Program-made: the position numbers and the translations under genes | Part shown: positions 1 through 11,527 of the stretch, one piece after another | Layout: each line of letters begins with the position of its first letter | Numbering within the stretch: the first letter of the stretch is position 1 | The notes under the pieces: model-generated | The model's database searches: none | What the model was told of the DNA's origin: nothing | The model's input: the letters and a program-made list of their open reading frames with translations, nothing else | Assembly: GCA_030549205.1 (NCBI GenBank) | Contig: JAUKTV010000016.1 | Location: 558,001 to 622,000 of the forward strand | Length of the DNA: 64,000 bases | Direction of reading: 5' to 3' | From: Apiosordaria backusii | Taxonomy: Eukaryota; Ascomycota; Sordariomycetes; Sordariales; Lasiosphaeriaceae

Positions 1-2
1 TG

Positions 3-152
3 AAGGGTCTGCTCAGCCGGTACGCCAAAGAGAGGGAGCAGGGTGAGAGATTCGGTGACTGGACCATCCGGGCTGGTATCATCAAGGCTACCACTGATGG
101 TCGCGATTTCCACGAGGGTGTCGCCGAGGACGAGGAGGAGGCTGAGGAGTGA
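3..152 (+). CDS. Sulfite reductase (hemoprotein beta subunit), C-terminal end, partial
   Basis: Only the last 49 codons are inside the window; the gene enters from the left edge and ends in TGA at 150-152. The translation contains KEREQGERFGDWTIRAGII, which resembles the extreme C-terminus of NADPH-sulfite reductase beta subunits (CysI/MET5 type, where the pattern is KER.EGE.FGDF..RAG), followed by a short acidic tail of Asp and Glu. The enzyme reduces sulfite to sulfide with siroheme and a 4Fe-4S cluster in sulfate assimilation; those cofactor motifs lie outside this window and cannot be checked. The gene converges with the chitin synthase downstream. The family call rests on about 35 residues and is good but not certain. 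Confidence 0.72.
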   Translation, partial: KGLLSRYAKEREQGERFGDWTIRAGIIKATTDGRDFHEGVAEDEEEAEE

Positions 153-843
153 TTTCACACATAACGTAAGAAGTTGTCCTGGCTGCCTCTCGTCGGTAGG
201 CGGTTGCTGATTCTCAAGCAGAGTATAATGCATACAGCAATGTGAATGGAAAATGAGAAATGAGCAGGAGTCATGTAAATGATAGCGAACAGTGCGGGAT
301 GGTTTTTTGTCTACATTGCGGGCGCATTGCATTTCTATTTTTTTTTGTCTGGTACCAAAATAGGCGTTGAAAACAATTTGAACTTATTGAATTTGGTCTA
401 AACTGCGTTGATAAGTTGTCTGCTTTTGTTGGGCATGTTCAGGGTAAAGATGTAGCATATTCAATACAAGATGCCACAGAACTTAGGTAAGTTTCCGACT
501 ATAACACAATTCCAAGTGTCTTGATTGGACACTACCTATCTTACATTGCAAAAAGCATCAAAAGTATCAAAAGCAAAGGGTATTATCTCTGAACCTATAC
601 CTAATAAACTAAAATAGCCAAGCAAAACGCCAAACAAAAACAATTATTACCTCCCACCGTCATCAGATTATCTATCATACATGACTTGATCATTCATTTC
701 CATACACATGTCTTGATCGTTTTTCTCGTGCTTTTTCTCCTCAAACGCCAAAAACACCTGTTTCCTGCCCTTCTGGTTGTCTAAACGTGACAAAATAGTG
801 AAAAAGAGAGAGGGAAGGTGACCTAAGCGACACAAGGCATGAA
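153..843. other. Convergent intergenic region
   Basis: This 691-base stretch lies between the ends of two convergent genes and should hold both 3' untranslated regions. It has a T-rich tract near 339-348 and AT-rich sequence from about 540 to 700. No coding frame with recognisable content was seen. Confidence 0.6.
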
Positions 844-3800
844 TCACCTCCTGACGCTATTAGCGACCCCCTCTCCGATATCCCTCGCCCCCTCCCTCAT
901 CTTTTCAATCAGGCCCCTAGCCCACTTTGGCACCCCAAGCTTGGCCTTGACCCTGCCTTCGACAACCATGTTGACGAGGTTGATGATGGCAAAAGTCGTG
1001 CTCCCCAGCGCTCTGAACGCCGCCAGAGCAGCCACCGACCACAGGATAAACCGCAGATAAAAGTTGTCACCTATCCCACTGCTGCCGTAAATCTCGCTGA
1101 TGGCCATGGCCAGAGTCGCATTGGCCACCAGCCAGGAGACAACCATGTAGGTCCGCACCGACTTGTAGTAATCCTCCTGCAGCTGCGCGTCCGAAGGCGG
1201 TTTGTCGGGAACTTCAATTCTATCTCTGAGATTCCTCAGGGCTTCGTCGTATCCGGAATCAATATCCAGCTGCTCAGAGGGCATTTCCAACTCGACGGTC
1301 GAGCCGGATCCTTTGCCGACGGCGCCACCGAGATCGGTCTTCATGACGTTGTCACCCTTTGTTCCCCAGGTTACGTCGTGGGTGTTGCAAAAGGCGTAGA
1401 TTTGCAATGTGCAGATATACGACGGCAGGAGGATGAGGTAGGGGACAAAAGAGGTAAACATGTGCCAGGGGTCGAGGTACATGAAGGACATGACAAAGTA
1501 CAGACCAATAGTCGAGGCCGTCGAGACGATCATGTTGGTGAAGACGTTGTTGCCCATTTCGAGCTCGGGCTTGTCTTTGTCTTCCTTTTTGGGGGACAGC
1601 TGGTGGACGACGATCCAGATGGACGCGAAAAGGGTGTAGATCATGATGACGGCGTAGATGATCATGGACGCGAGGTACATCTTGCGTGAGCCTTGGGGAC
1701 GGTTGCCGAGGGACAGGATGAACTGGGTCGAGATCAACAAGACGCAAATATACCGGAGGATGGTGAAGATATAGAGGGCGGCTTTGCCTTCGGCGTCAAA
1801 GGGGGTGACGTGGGGATCGGCGAGACCACCGGCAATAAAGTAGAAGGTGAGGTAAAAGTTGGCGAGGGAGAAGTAGGTGAAGAGGAGTTGCAAGAGCTGA
1901 TACAAGAACTCAATGTGCAACAGAACCTTGCGGGCGACAGTGTGATCGGTGAGCCAGATTTGCTTGAAATGCACAAGAGAGTACACGGCGGCAAAGAACG
2001 CTCCGTTGAGCCAGCGACGGCGCTGAGAGACGAATTCGGGAACAGTATCTGTTTTCCATCATCAGTAATGGTCTCTTTGTCATTCTCGACAGAGGGAGAA
2101 AAAACTTTACCAGGCACATCAGTCTCACCAGTACAGCCCTTGACGTACTTCAACACCCATCTCTCTCCCCTCTTGGCGACCAACTCCCAGCACAGGATTC
2201 TGTCCTCGGCCAAGTACATGTTCGCGGTAAACACATCGGCATGCTGACCATGGAGTGTCTCACCCTTGAAGTACTGGCTCAACGGTCCGTGTCCCGTCTC
2301 GTCGTTCTGCAGCGCATGGTACCGGTACGCACTGAGCGCACCGGGCAACACGGTGATGTACCCAAACACCGACTCCAACGGCTTGTCCAGGATATTGGAC
2401 ATTTTGTACTCAAAGTTCTGCGACGCAACTAGCGGGTTCAACAAATTGACACCGTATTTTCCCTTCATAGCCTTGATCTCTCCACAAGCGCCGGCGACGT
2501 TCGAGTCGGTATCGAACGCCTTCCACAGGTGATACAGCGAGTTCCCTCCGGGCTTGGTTCCAACATCCAGCAAAATACACACGTTCGGGTTGAGCGCCTT
2601 GCCAAACGCGTTGAAGAACCATCTGTGCGAGTTCAGCTTCTTTGCGTTCTTTTCCTTCAAGCAAAAGATCATCTGGCAGGGCACTATCCCCTTCTCCGCG
2701 CCCTTGAACTTTAGGTCCGAGTCCAACGAAACCTGCGTCGTGAATTCGTACACGTGGGCCTGAACCGCCTTTTGGTTGACGTAGTTTTTGGCGATGCCGT
2801 GCTGGTACACGCCCATGGCCGCCAGCGCGTCGAGTGTGCGAGGGTGGATCTTTTCTCGCCCGTCGGACACCACGCACACGACGATCTTCTGCCATCCGTT
2901 CTCTCCCCACGTGCGCGACTTGTTACGGCTGCAAAAGTGGGAGATGTTCTTCATGACAGCGTGCATCGTGCGCGTGAAGCCGTACTCGTCCTCGTTGTAC
3001 ATGGTGATGCAGATAAATAATTCTGTCTCGCGGGCGGTGCGGCCGATGTTCTGGCGCAGCTTGTAGCCTTTGTCGACAAAGTCGTCTGGGTCGCAGGTCA
3101 CGGCCGTGTAGCGCATGTGGGTAAACTCAATCTCGTCGCGGCGCGGTAGGAAAGAGTACAAGATGGTGGGGATCTTGCACTCAAGGACCAGCTCACCATT
3201 GATGAGCTGCACTTCTCTCTTGCTCATCTGGGGGGCGCGGACACCGCGGCGTTCCTGCCGTCCCTCTGCCGGTGCTGGAACGTAGCGGTCAGCCTTCTCA
3301 CGGACATCGTCTTCGTCGTCATACTCATCATCATTCAGTGTCATTTGGTCTGCCGAGTATGATGAGCGAGTGCGATGATGCCGTCTGTCGTCAGTCACGT
3401 CCGACTCGGGGCCAAAAGGGTCATCGTGGTCACTGGTAAGCGGGATGCTGACAGTCGCGTCGTCGTGGAAGCTGGTTGTCGACTGCATGCCTCTCTTTGG
3501 ACTGTTATACATTGGCGCGCGCGGCAGCGGTCGGCGCGGAGAGCCACCATAGATTGTTGAAGGGGTTCCTGGGCGGGGACCTCCATTGATATCGGCGGGT
3601 TCGAACCTGTGACTGTGCGGCGGCGGGTGACCGCGTGGAGGGGAGTATTCGGGGGACGGCGCTCGTGATGTACCCCAACTGCTTTCATTCATGCTGCTCT
3701 GGTCATAGGAAACATACGACTCGGTGGGTGGGTGCATTCGGAGGGGTGGGTCGAGAATCGAGGATCGCGAATCAATCGAGGGTTCGTATGGCTGTCGTCT

Positions 3801-4511
3801 TCTGCCTCTGTTTTGGTCTTCTTGTGAGCCTCTCATCCATACTCTTGACGGCACTTGTGGACTTGGTAGTTGTTTGAGAAAAGGTGGATCTGGTGGAGAG
3901 CCTTCTGGTGATGGTGCAGCTGTCTCGCATCTGGCTTGAAACTGGCGTAGCGACTTCCTACGGGGTGAGGGGCCGTCGGGCAAGACAGGAAGGTCTTCTG
4001 GGACGATGATAGGCCGAACAGAAGGTGTAAACTTCTTTCTTCTCTGCAGCCGGATTGTCGGAGTGGCGGGCTGACTACCTGTCTGCATCGTGGCCACTTT
4101 GATACTGTCTTCTGAGACGGACGCGGGCCGCTTGCTCGTGGGGTTGAGAGCAGCGGCATCCGGTGCAGTTCCGCTGAAAATGTCGTCTTGTTCCTTGAGA
4201 ACTTCGACATCCACATAGAAGTCGTTTGGTGTTCTTGGAGGCAAGGAAAGGGGAGGGGGAATAGAAACGGGTGGTAACACATACGGCCTCTCATGCCTGT
4301 CATCCTGATAGTTATTAGGGTCCTCCATGTCCGTCAACAGCCTCACGCCAGAACCGTGGCCATGCGCGGGGCCCATGCCAGTGGCACTCGAGTCGTGGTT
4401 TACATCATCGTAGGCGGGTAGCATGTATTCGGGCGGTGCGCGTCCGCCTGGAGGAGAGTTTGGTCTGCCGAGCCTGTTGTCCATTGCGCTGCCTCTCTTA
4501 AGGAATCTCAA
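844..4511 (-). CDS. Chitin synthase, division 1 (probably class II or I)
   Basis: A membrane glycosyltransferase that polymerises UDP-GlcNAc into chitin at the plasma membrane. Two exons: 4511-2111 and 2048-844, with a 62-base intron (GTAAAG...CAG) that joins GETDVP to DTVPEFVSQRRRW in frame, giving 1201 residues. The catalytic core (about residues 420-815) shows FICITMYNEDE, NSHRWFFNAFGKALNPN, LDVGTKPGG, AEDR and the QRRRW product-binding motif. The C-terminal third has several hydrophobic membrane segments. The first 420 residues are Pro/Ser/Arg rich and look disordered; that is far longer than the 150-200 usual in division 1, so an undetected intron there is possible. A second Met at codon 10 (MDNRLGRPN) is an alternative start. 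Class assignment is from memory of core wording and is tentative; the chitin synthase call is secure. Confidence 0.93.
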
Positions 4512-5455
4512 GGTCGGGCGATGTGGCGCGCAGCCGAGGAATGTGTCTCACGGACACGCGGCACGCTGGAGACAAAGTCAAGAGTGGTGTTGAAGAGTAA
4601 ATAGTGATCGCTGGGAATGTTGTTAGCTCAGGCAACCGAACATGTCAACGGCCAGTCGGCGCAAACTTACAACGAGGTAGTCGCAAAGGAGCCGTTTGAT
4701 GGCGTGCAGCGTGGAGTAAAGGCAAGAAAATGGGGTATGATGTTGAACAAAGCGCAAAGAAGAGCTTTGAACGGCGCTGCAGGTTCAAGACATGGGATTC
4801 TGCGGATCGAGGGGCGCTTCGTTTGGGTCGCAATGTTTGGCTCCCTTACTTCCCCGCTGTTGCTAGGGCAACTCCACTTTGCCAGGGTTGGTGTCGTGCT
4901 GTAGCGGAGCGCACAGACTCAAGACAGCCCGTTTGTGTGGAACTGTGCCTTGAAAAAGTGGGCCCTGGCGCGTGGATCCCCGCTGACGATGTTGATCAGT
5001 TCGCTGCAAAAGAGCCGCCGTCCTTCTTCGACCGCATGGATTGGCCTGATAGCCTGGAAACAATAACCGCGGGGATATGGAAATATCGGATTGAAGAAAA
5101 GAAAGACTGCAGTTGAAATTGTAAATAAGCAACTTGCTGGATACCACCGACTTGGACTGAATGTGGAGGTGGAGAAAGAGAAAGGTGCTGTTGCGAGCGA
5201 CTCTTGGTCGATGGAGGTTGGAGGTGGAAAGACCAAAACAAAAAGAGGTCCATGCGTGCCCTGTCCTGTGAAATCGTTGGTGGTTCCCTTGGGCGAATGC
5301 ATCTCCAAGCCTCCAGGCATCCTCGTCCAGGTTGAATCATCAAAACAGTGGCCCTTGTTCTTATCGATACGGCATACACGACCTGGGTGCTTGCCTCATC
5401 CAACTCAATTGTACATAGCAACACATTGAGAGATTGCTTCCACCGTGTTTGAGAT
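4512..5455. other. Upstream region of chitin synthase
   Basis: This 944-base gap separates the start of the chitin synthase from the end of the next minus-strand gene, so it should contain the chitin synthase promoter and 5' leader. Open frames on both strands overlap each other and show no recognisable domain, so they are treated as chance frames. Confidence 0.5.
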
Positions 5456-7284
5456 TCATGCCCCAAGACAAGGCAAGTAAATATCCTGAATCTGTCCCCC
5501 GCCTAGCTGTGTGACAAACACCCTTCCTGCCAGTCCTCTCTCTATTTCCCTCGCCGCCTCTCTCTGGTCTGATCCTATTGTCGATGACAGCGACGACGTT
5601 TGCCGAATGTCTTCCCTGACAAGACTGCATAACCGCTGCACGGATAGTATTTCTTTGATTCCCAACTCCGCCTTCACTCTATTCCGGTCTTCGTGTAGGA
5701 TCTTGCAAAGAGATTTTGTCATAGTATCGTCCAGCTTCCAAGTCGAATTCGATGGTTTGGACTCCTGTTGTGATAATTCTTGGGGGCTTTGAGTGCCAAT
5801 TGGATCCGAAGGTTTAAGATCATCCACGTCAAACCCAGGCAGCAAAAGCGACCTTGGCCGAGCACGAGGCCTTTCAGCCATTTCTGGTCTTTGCTCCTCG
5901 GTAGGCAAGTTTGATGAGCCGTATGATGGTTTTGATCTAGATCTTGGACCCCCCGAAGTCAAAGAGGAAGGGACACAGACACCCAGCACTTGCTTCGTCC
6001 CCTTCCTGGAGAGCATGCCAGGGCCCATAGATAGTCTCATCTCTTGAGGGGCTTCGGATTCATTTCCGGTATCAGGGCGATGCTGATTGTTTGAGTCGTC
6101 AGGAGGACAAGGTAGAGGAGCAGTGCAGTCAAATATGAGGAGGACATCCCCTGGATGTTGCATAATTGGGTCGCGGACATCGTCCCAGTAAAAGTAATTT
6201 CCTTCATCACTACTCAGAGTCAATATCACCATGTACGGGCACATCGGGCGCAAAATGAGATATGGCAGTGACCATTATAAAGAGGCAAAGAAAAAAGGGG
6301 CAATACCTGTTAAACTTCAACCTCCCATCATCTTCGGTAGCTCCGAACCCGTGATAGTAAACAATCAACAACTCTCCTCCTGGTACTTCATTCTCGTCGC
6401 GTGCTCTACTCCTGTTTTGGCTCTGAACTGTCTGATTTTGGCTCTGAGCAAGAAACCTATCAATCACAGTCTCCACCGCTGATGTGCTGTAATCACTGGG
6501 GATCAGCCGACACTGGACCTTCCAGCCTCTTTTCTTGAAGCAAGACCGTACTGCTTCAACATCGGTTGGTAGACTAGGGCTGAAAAGCTGACCATCGGGC
6601 CCTGGACGAGCCTGAGGCGGTGCCCATGAAAGACAGAGGACCGATACTGATGATGGCGGTGGTGACTGAGTGAACGGGAGTGGAGAGTGGAGGGTGGTTG
6701 CCGGTGTTGTTGTCGATCCTGGAACTGCTGTTCGACTTGATAAGGTTGATGGTGAGAGCGGAAGATGCCGGGTGGTGTGATGCTGATAAAGCATCTGCTG
6801 CTGACCTTCTTTCTGATCTTGTTGAGGTGGCCATATTGATGGCGACGGAGTAGGCGGATCCGTCGGCCACGGAAGAACAGGCAGAGCCTGAATTTTATGT
6901 GACCTCAGGGGCGCCGTTTCGGTGTAGGCATCCCCATCCGGAAACCAAGGTGTCCGTGGACTCTGGGTGGTGGTTGTGTTGGTTTTCCCAGTCGGCGATT
7001 GTCTTGAATTACATGTTAGCATCGCAGAAGCAAGAGAAAGAAGCTAAGAAAAAGGCGTCAAGAACAAACACGCACAATGATAACTCATCCAGGGCATCCA
7101 CTACCGAGTCAATTTTGTCGTCCCATACATGTTGCCCAGACGGTCGAGACTTATAATCTTCGCCCCCATCACCATCTTGGAGACTTGGAGACCCCGACGT
7201 CAGCGCCCGCACACTGTTATCTGCCGAAAAATCGTCCCTCAAAATGGTAATGTGACGCTCCCAAAGGTGAGAAAAGTCTTCCAT
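5456..7284 (-). CDS. Caspase-fold (C14-like) protein, atypical active site
   Basis: Three exons (7284-7076, 7002-6307, 6209-5456) give 552 residues. Introns of 73 and 97 bases keep the frame; the first has a GCTAACA branch site and an AAG acceptor. The central part reads as the fungal caspase-like family: a first strand VSVLCLSW, then DVEAVRSCFKKRGW, then GGELLIVYYHGFG at the histidine turn and DVLLIFDCTAP at the cysteine strand. Family members usually have YY.GHG at the histidine turn; here the GHG histidine is Phe289 and the only nearby His is residue 287. Cys330 is in the expected place. The N-terminal 200 residues and the C-terminal tail are low complexity or unknown. Relatives include metacaspases and signalling pseudo-proteases of fungal death pathways; whether this one cleaves anything is open. 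The exact start is uncertain. Confidence 0.68.
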
Positions 7285-7963
7285 ATTCTTTCAAATTTCG
7301 TCTTGATGGGTTTTCCACTTGCATGACTTGTCACTTTCCCCTGGATCGATATTGCGCGATTTGTTGATTAGAGAATGCCACCGAATCTTGCGACTTCTGT
7401 GCTTGGGAGTAAGATAAGACAGAGAGAACGCTCTGAAAGGCCACGCCGAGGAGTTGAGAAGTACCAAGTGTGGCCCCCCATCATCCGTCATCACGTTCGG
7501 TCCTTGGCATTCAACTCCCAGAGACGGCTAAAAACAGTCAGCTTGAGGGTAGCACTGCAGCACCAGATTTCCAGACGCAAACGGATCCTGGTTTGGAACC
7601 GAGGAAGCCACGACACCATGTGAGTGGTCCATCGCTGGTGGGTTGGTATCATCGGGTCCAGAGCTGGTCTTTGAATGTTACCCTTCCGGTACATTGTCTC
7701 ATCTATTGCTGCTGTTGTGCTACTGCAATGATCCTTTGGGGCATGTGCATTGTCTGTTGGCTTGAATCTCGGAGTTGAGGCAAGACGAGACGAATAATAC
7801 AAGATAACCTCTCAACCTATGACTCCGGATAGGGCTTCCCCCGACAATCAACTTGTAGATGTCCTGGTTTTGGAGGCTGGAAAATTGGAACCTGGCGGCG
7901 GAATGTAGGTGAGTTTTATCAGAGACACTGTATCCGTTTGGGATCAAACAATGCTTGTCCCAT
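7285..7963. other. Intergenic, possible extra 5' exon of caspase-fold gene
   Basis: This 679-base gap lies between two minus-strand genes. Two minus-strand open frames (7291-7494 and 7491-7802) overlap end to end and could be upstream exons of the caspase-fold gene, but neither has a recognisable domain. No firm feature is called. Confidence 0.4.
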
Positions 7964-9820
7964 TTATTTCAGACCCCAAATTTCATGCATCCAGGTCTCT
8001 TCATCAGTCCTCAGTGGCCTCTCCAGTTGTCCAAAGCGAGCTGACAGCCCCATGTTCGGCTCCGGAAGACATATCCACTCCTTGACGCAGTCAGGAACCT
8101 CCTCTTTAACATGGCTAATACAAATCAGCGCCTGGTCCTCGCTCAATCCCCCCACTCTGATCTTCTCCGGCGCAGGATGTTCCACGACAGCTCTGTCAGC
8201 GGCGTACGCCTTTTCCTCGCCGCAAGCCAAGAAGATCATGCACTTGTCCCTGACATACTCATCCATACCACTAAACGCTTCGTCCAAAACCACAATGTCT
8301 GGATGCTTGATAATGGCGCGAAGGAAGAGCAACACTCGTTGCGCACTGAAAGATAGCCCGCCAAACAAGTAGTCTTGTGCCCAGGCGACATCTCCGCTTG
8401 GGCCGTCTTTGTCCTTGGAATATCTGGGATTTAACTCCTTCTCAAACCACTTCAATGCTGCTTCGACCTTTTGTTTCGCTTCCTCATCCATCTTAGGGGC
8501 ACCCCTGAATGTGTCTGCCCACGCGCTCTCGAGCACCTGTCGAACGTTCAAGCTGCGAGGCATGTGCCTGTGAATCTCAGGGCTCGAATGGCCAACACGG
8601 GATTGGATGTCCCAAAAGGTCAGTGCCTTCTCTCCAGATCCTGGCTCTGGCATGCGGTCGCGGCCAAAAAGCTTGATGGGGAGAGAGTAAGTCTGGGGAT
8701 GGTCTGAGCAGAGCAGCGCTACAATTGTTGTCTTGCCCGATCCATTGGGTCCAAAAACGCCCCATCTTTGACCTCTCCTCACCGTCCAATGCAGGCCACC
8801 TTCCCAGTTCCCAAGTGCAATCTTGTTTCCATATCGCACCTTGCACCCGTTCATCTCCACCAGGGGCTCGCCCAACGTGCCCTCATCTGCATCCCTGATG
8901 ATATCCACCTGCTTTCTCCCGCCCGTCTCCTTCACGAACCCATCTTGAACGCTCCCAACGTCTAGCTCCCCAGCAACGGCCGCCTCGCCCGCTCCCTCCA
9001 AGTATACGACCTTTTGTACCCACCCCGGCAACGGGTCCTGCGGCCGACAGCTGATCACCACCCTTGGACTCGCCCTCTCCGCCAGCGCCTTCAACATCAC
9101 ACTCAGGCCTCTTGATGCTCCAGGATCCAGCCCCACAAATGGTTCGTCCAGCAATAAAACCTCCGGCTCTGCCATCAAAGCCTTGGCGATAGCCGCCCGC
9201 CTGGACTGTCCGTTTGACAGGAAAGCCACGGGGGTATCCAACAACTCGGTTAATCGTAGATCCTTGACAACTTGGTCAAACAGGCTCTGGTCAATGACGT
9301 GTTCCCCTGGAATGTGACCCAAGTTAAACTGAGTCTGACCGAGAAGATACTCCTTTAGCGAGAAGTCGGTATCCTCTCTCAGACTCTCATATCTCGCTGA
9401 CAGGTAAGCGGAGGTGGTGACCTCGGATATCCCCTTGCCATTGAACCCAACGTATTTGATCGCTGTTTGAGGGGTGAGGTTGTGTTGGGTTAGCCAAGGC
9501 CATGTTCTTGCCGATATAGGGGAGCAATGAAGCTCTCCGCGGAGCATCTGGAGAAAGGTTGTTTTGCCGGAGCGGGAGGGCCCGATGATTACCCAGCTGG
9601 ATTCATTCTGTTGAGGTGATTGAGGTAGATGAGAGGGTATTTGGAAAGAGATTCCCTTGAAGAGCGGGGGGTTATCATTCTTGGGTGGCGGCTGATGAGG
9701 ATGCTGACTTGGAGGAGGTAGAGAGGAAGGATGTCGTCGGAAAAATGTAGCTCCTGATTTGATGTTGATGACAGGTGGGCTGGTGAGCCTTTTGGTGAAT
9801 GATGGAGGAGGAATACGCAT
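7964..9820 (-). CDS. Tandem ABC ATPase, ModF/YDR061W-like
   Basis: A soluble protein of 618 residues with two ATP-binding cassettes and no membrane segments, in a single exon. Cassette 1 has Walker A GPSRSGKTT (residues 80-88), signature LSNGQSRRA and Walker B VLLLDEPFVGLD. Cassette 2 has Walker A GPNGSGKTT, a degenerate signature LSFSAQRV and Walker B IVVLDEAFSGMDE. This layout matches bacterial ModF and the yeast mitochondrial protein YDR061W, whose role is unresolved. The first 45 residues carry many Arg, Lys, Ser and Pro and few acids, compatible with a mitochondrial targeting sequence (inference). The gene is divergent from UMP1 with 424 bases between the start codons. The double-cassette call is secure; the molecular role is unknown. 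Confidence 0.9.
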   Translation of the reverse strand: MRIPPPSFTKRLTSPPVINIKSGATFFRRHPSSLPPPSQHPHQPPPKNDNPPLFKGISFQIPSHLPQSPQQNESSWVIIGPSRSGKTTFLQMLRGELHCSPISARTWPWLTQHNLTPQTAIKYVGFNGKGISEVTTSAYLSARYESLREDTDFSLKEYLLGQTQFNLGHIPGEHVIDQSLFDQVVKDLRLTELLDTPVAFLSNGQSRRAAIAKALMAEPEVLLLDEPFVGLDPGASRGLSVMLKALAERASPRVVISCRPQDPLPGWVQKVVYLEGAGEAAVAGELDVGSVQDGFVKETGGRKQVDIIRDADEGTLGEPLVEMNGCKVRYGNKIALGNWEGGLHWTVRRGQRWGVFGPNGSGKTTIVALLCSDHPQTYSLPIKLFGRDRMPEPGSGEKALTFWDIQSRVGHSSPEIHRHMPRSLNVRQVLESAWADTFRGAPKMDEEAKQKVEAALKWFEKELNPRYSKDKDGPSGDVAWAQDYLFGGLSFSAQRVLLFLRAIIKHPDIVVLDEAFSGMDEYVRDKCMIFLACGEEKAYAADRAVVEHPAPEKIRVGGLSEDQALICISHVKEEVPDCVKEWICLPEPNMGLSARFGQLERPLRTDEETWMHEIWGLK

Positions 9821-10244
9821 CTTTTAAGTTTCACTTCTATAGTACAGACAAACAATAAGAGAGCGAAGAGTTAGAAAATGAAGCGAACACCTCCGACATG
9901 GTCACTCAAGAGAGTCACCACCGTCAATGCCCCTGCTACAAGGGTCCTGGCAATCTGGGGGATTACATAACCTTTGGCTTTGAGATAGCCCCACTTTTCC
10001 ATCTGACGTTGCGACAACAGGCAAGCAGCGACAACAGGCAAGCAGCGACGCGAGGCTGTTGGAGCCTTGACAATTATGTATAGCTGCCAGCTCCAAGTTT
10101 CCTCCAACGACAGCGTTCATCACCAACACAACTCCGATCACGAGACCAGCTGCGAGTGCATTCAGACCCGGAGATACGCCCACACACGATTGAACCTCCC
10201 AAAACAAGCAGAGAGCGAAGAATTCGTCGGATAAATCCATCAGA
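9821..10244. promoter_or_regulatory. Shared divergent promoter region (ABC ATPase / UMP1)
   Basis: The start codons of the ABC ATPase (minus) and UMP1 (plus) are 424 bases apart, so both promoters and 5' leaders must lie here. It holds a perfect 17-base tandem duplication at 10011-10044. I looked for the Rpn4-type PACE element (GGTGGCAAA) expected upstream of yeast proteasome genes and did not see a perfect copy. Confidence 0.6.
10011..10044. repeat. 17-base direct tandem repeat, two copies
   Basis: The unit GCGACAACAGGCAAGCA occurs twice in a row without a mismatch, followed by a partial third copy (GCGAC). It sits 200 bases before the UMP1 start codon. Confidence 0.9.
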
Positions 10245-10762
10245 ATGGCAAGTCGCAGCATCCCCCTCTACCGCCATCTGCTCGCTAACTTGTTCCCTGT
10301 ATACAGTCTCTCCGCATCGTTCCCGAGTCCAACCCCGCCTCCTCCTTCACCCATCAGCCCTCCCGCGCTCACGTCGCCCCCTCAGCACCCGGCCTCCATG
10401 ACACCCTCCGCGCTGGCGTCGGCGCCAACCCCCTCACAACCCCCGCGACCCAAGCTATCTCCGCTCATCCGCTCGAGGCCCGCCTAAAACAGTGGGAAGC
10501 CACCCGCGAGCAGCTCAAGATGGAGACACTCCGCCGCACATACGGTATTGCCGAGCCAGTCCGCAGAGGGATGGAGCTCAAGATCACGCGCGAAGGCACC
10601 TGGAAGCCCATGTGCCTGGCCGGTGGCAGCACACCCAGCATCCACGAGGAGATTTTGACTGGGCGGGATGGTATTATCGAGTGGGAAGATGTATTTACTG
10701 GGGAGGAGAGCAGGGCGCACGTCAGTGTACACGAGGAGATGGAGCGCAAGGTGAAGATGTAA
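10245..10762 (+). CDS. UMP1: Proteasome maturation factor UMP1/POMP
   Basis: A small chaperone of 152 residues that sits inside half-proteasomes during 20S assembly. The C-terminal half shows the family signature: METLRRTYGIAEPVRRGMEL, then IHEEILTGRD, then WEDVFTGEE and HEEMERKVKM at the end. The N-terminal part only fits after splicing: exon 1 is just the ATG (10245-10247) and exon 2 runs 10307-10762, starting SLRIVPESN, which matches fungal UMP1 starts. The 59-base intron begins GCAAGT and ends TACAG with GCTAAC as branch site, so it is a GC-AG intron; no GT donor nearby keeps the frame. Length agrees with yeast (148) and human (141) proteins. Confidence 0.95.
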
Positions 10763-11527
10763 TGTGGAATAATATGAAGGAATGGGGAGGATAGACGGCA
10801 AGCAAGTAGGAAGAGGGTAGATCAGGAGGAGAAACGTCACGAATCAACTGGCCACGAATAAATTACTATACACACCAAGAGTCTGTATCCAATCCCTAGT
10901 TTGGCATACTGTGACAGCAATAGGAAATTGCCGTCAATATTATCCTATATGGATAAGGTGAGTCGATCCTTACATCATAGATACTCTACGGTAGGCGTCT
11001 ATGGTTTGCTCGCCCTAACTTGACTTTGATACCATACCCTTCACCATACTGTACGCTGTATTAGATCCTTGTCTTACGTTCTCAAGCATCAGAAATACCC
11101 CCAAGAGTGTAGTGACCTTCTTTGACTGGTAGTGGCCTCTTTAAAACTGCGGTGGCTCCTTTCGGGGGGAAAAGGTGTTTGAAGGCTGAACAATGTCCTT
11201 AAAAGAGCTGTTGATGTCGTTCGTTACCCAATATCTTGCATCAATAAACAGCGTTCGAGGTCTTAAATACAAATATCATTTCCTAAAAAACCCACAAATA
11301 TGTATAAATACCAAAATTTACACGCTTGATACAACGCCCACTCCACCCAACCAAGTTCATACAAGTTATATGAAAAAGTTCCTGTGGAAAACCATACACA
11401 AAAAGTACTGTATCTGTAAAACCAACCAACCAAGCCAGCCAAGCTCCATGCCAAAATAAATGCAAGTCAGTCAGGTTGTTGTTTATGTCGACGGAAAAGA
11501 AAACGAGAATGGAAAGGGGGGCAGCCT
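10763..11527. other. Convergent intergenic region
   Basis: This 765-base stretch lies between the ends of UMP1 and the UBL3-like gene. It is AT-rich around 11190-11460 and carries short repeats of ACCAACCAAG. It presumably holds two 3' untranslated regions; no gene is seen. Confidence 0.55.

Noticed and set aside
3590..3612. GGGTTCGAACCTGTG resembling a tRNA T arm
   Set aside because: It lies within the chitin synthase coding region and no acceptor or anticodon stem surrounds it.
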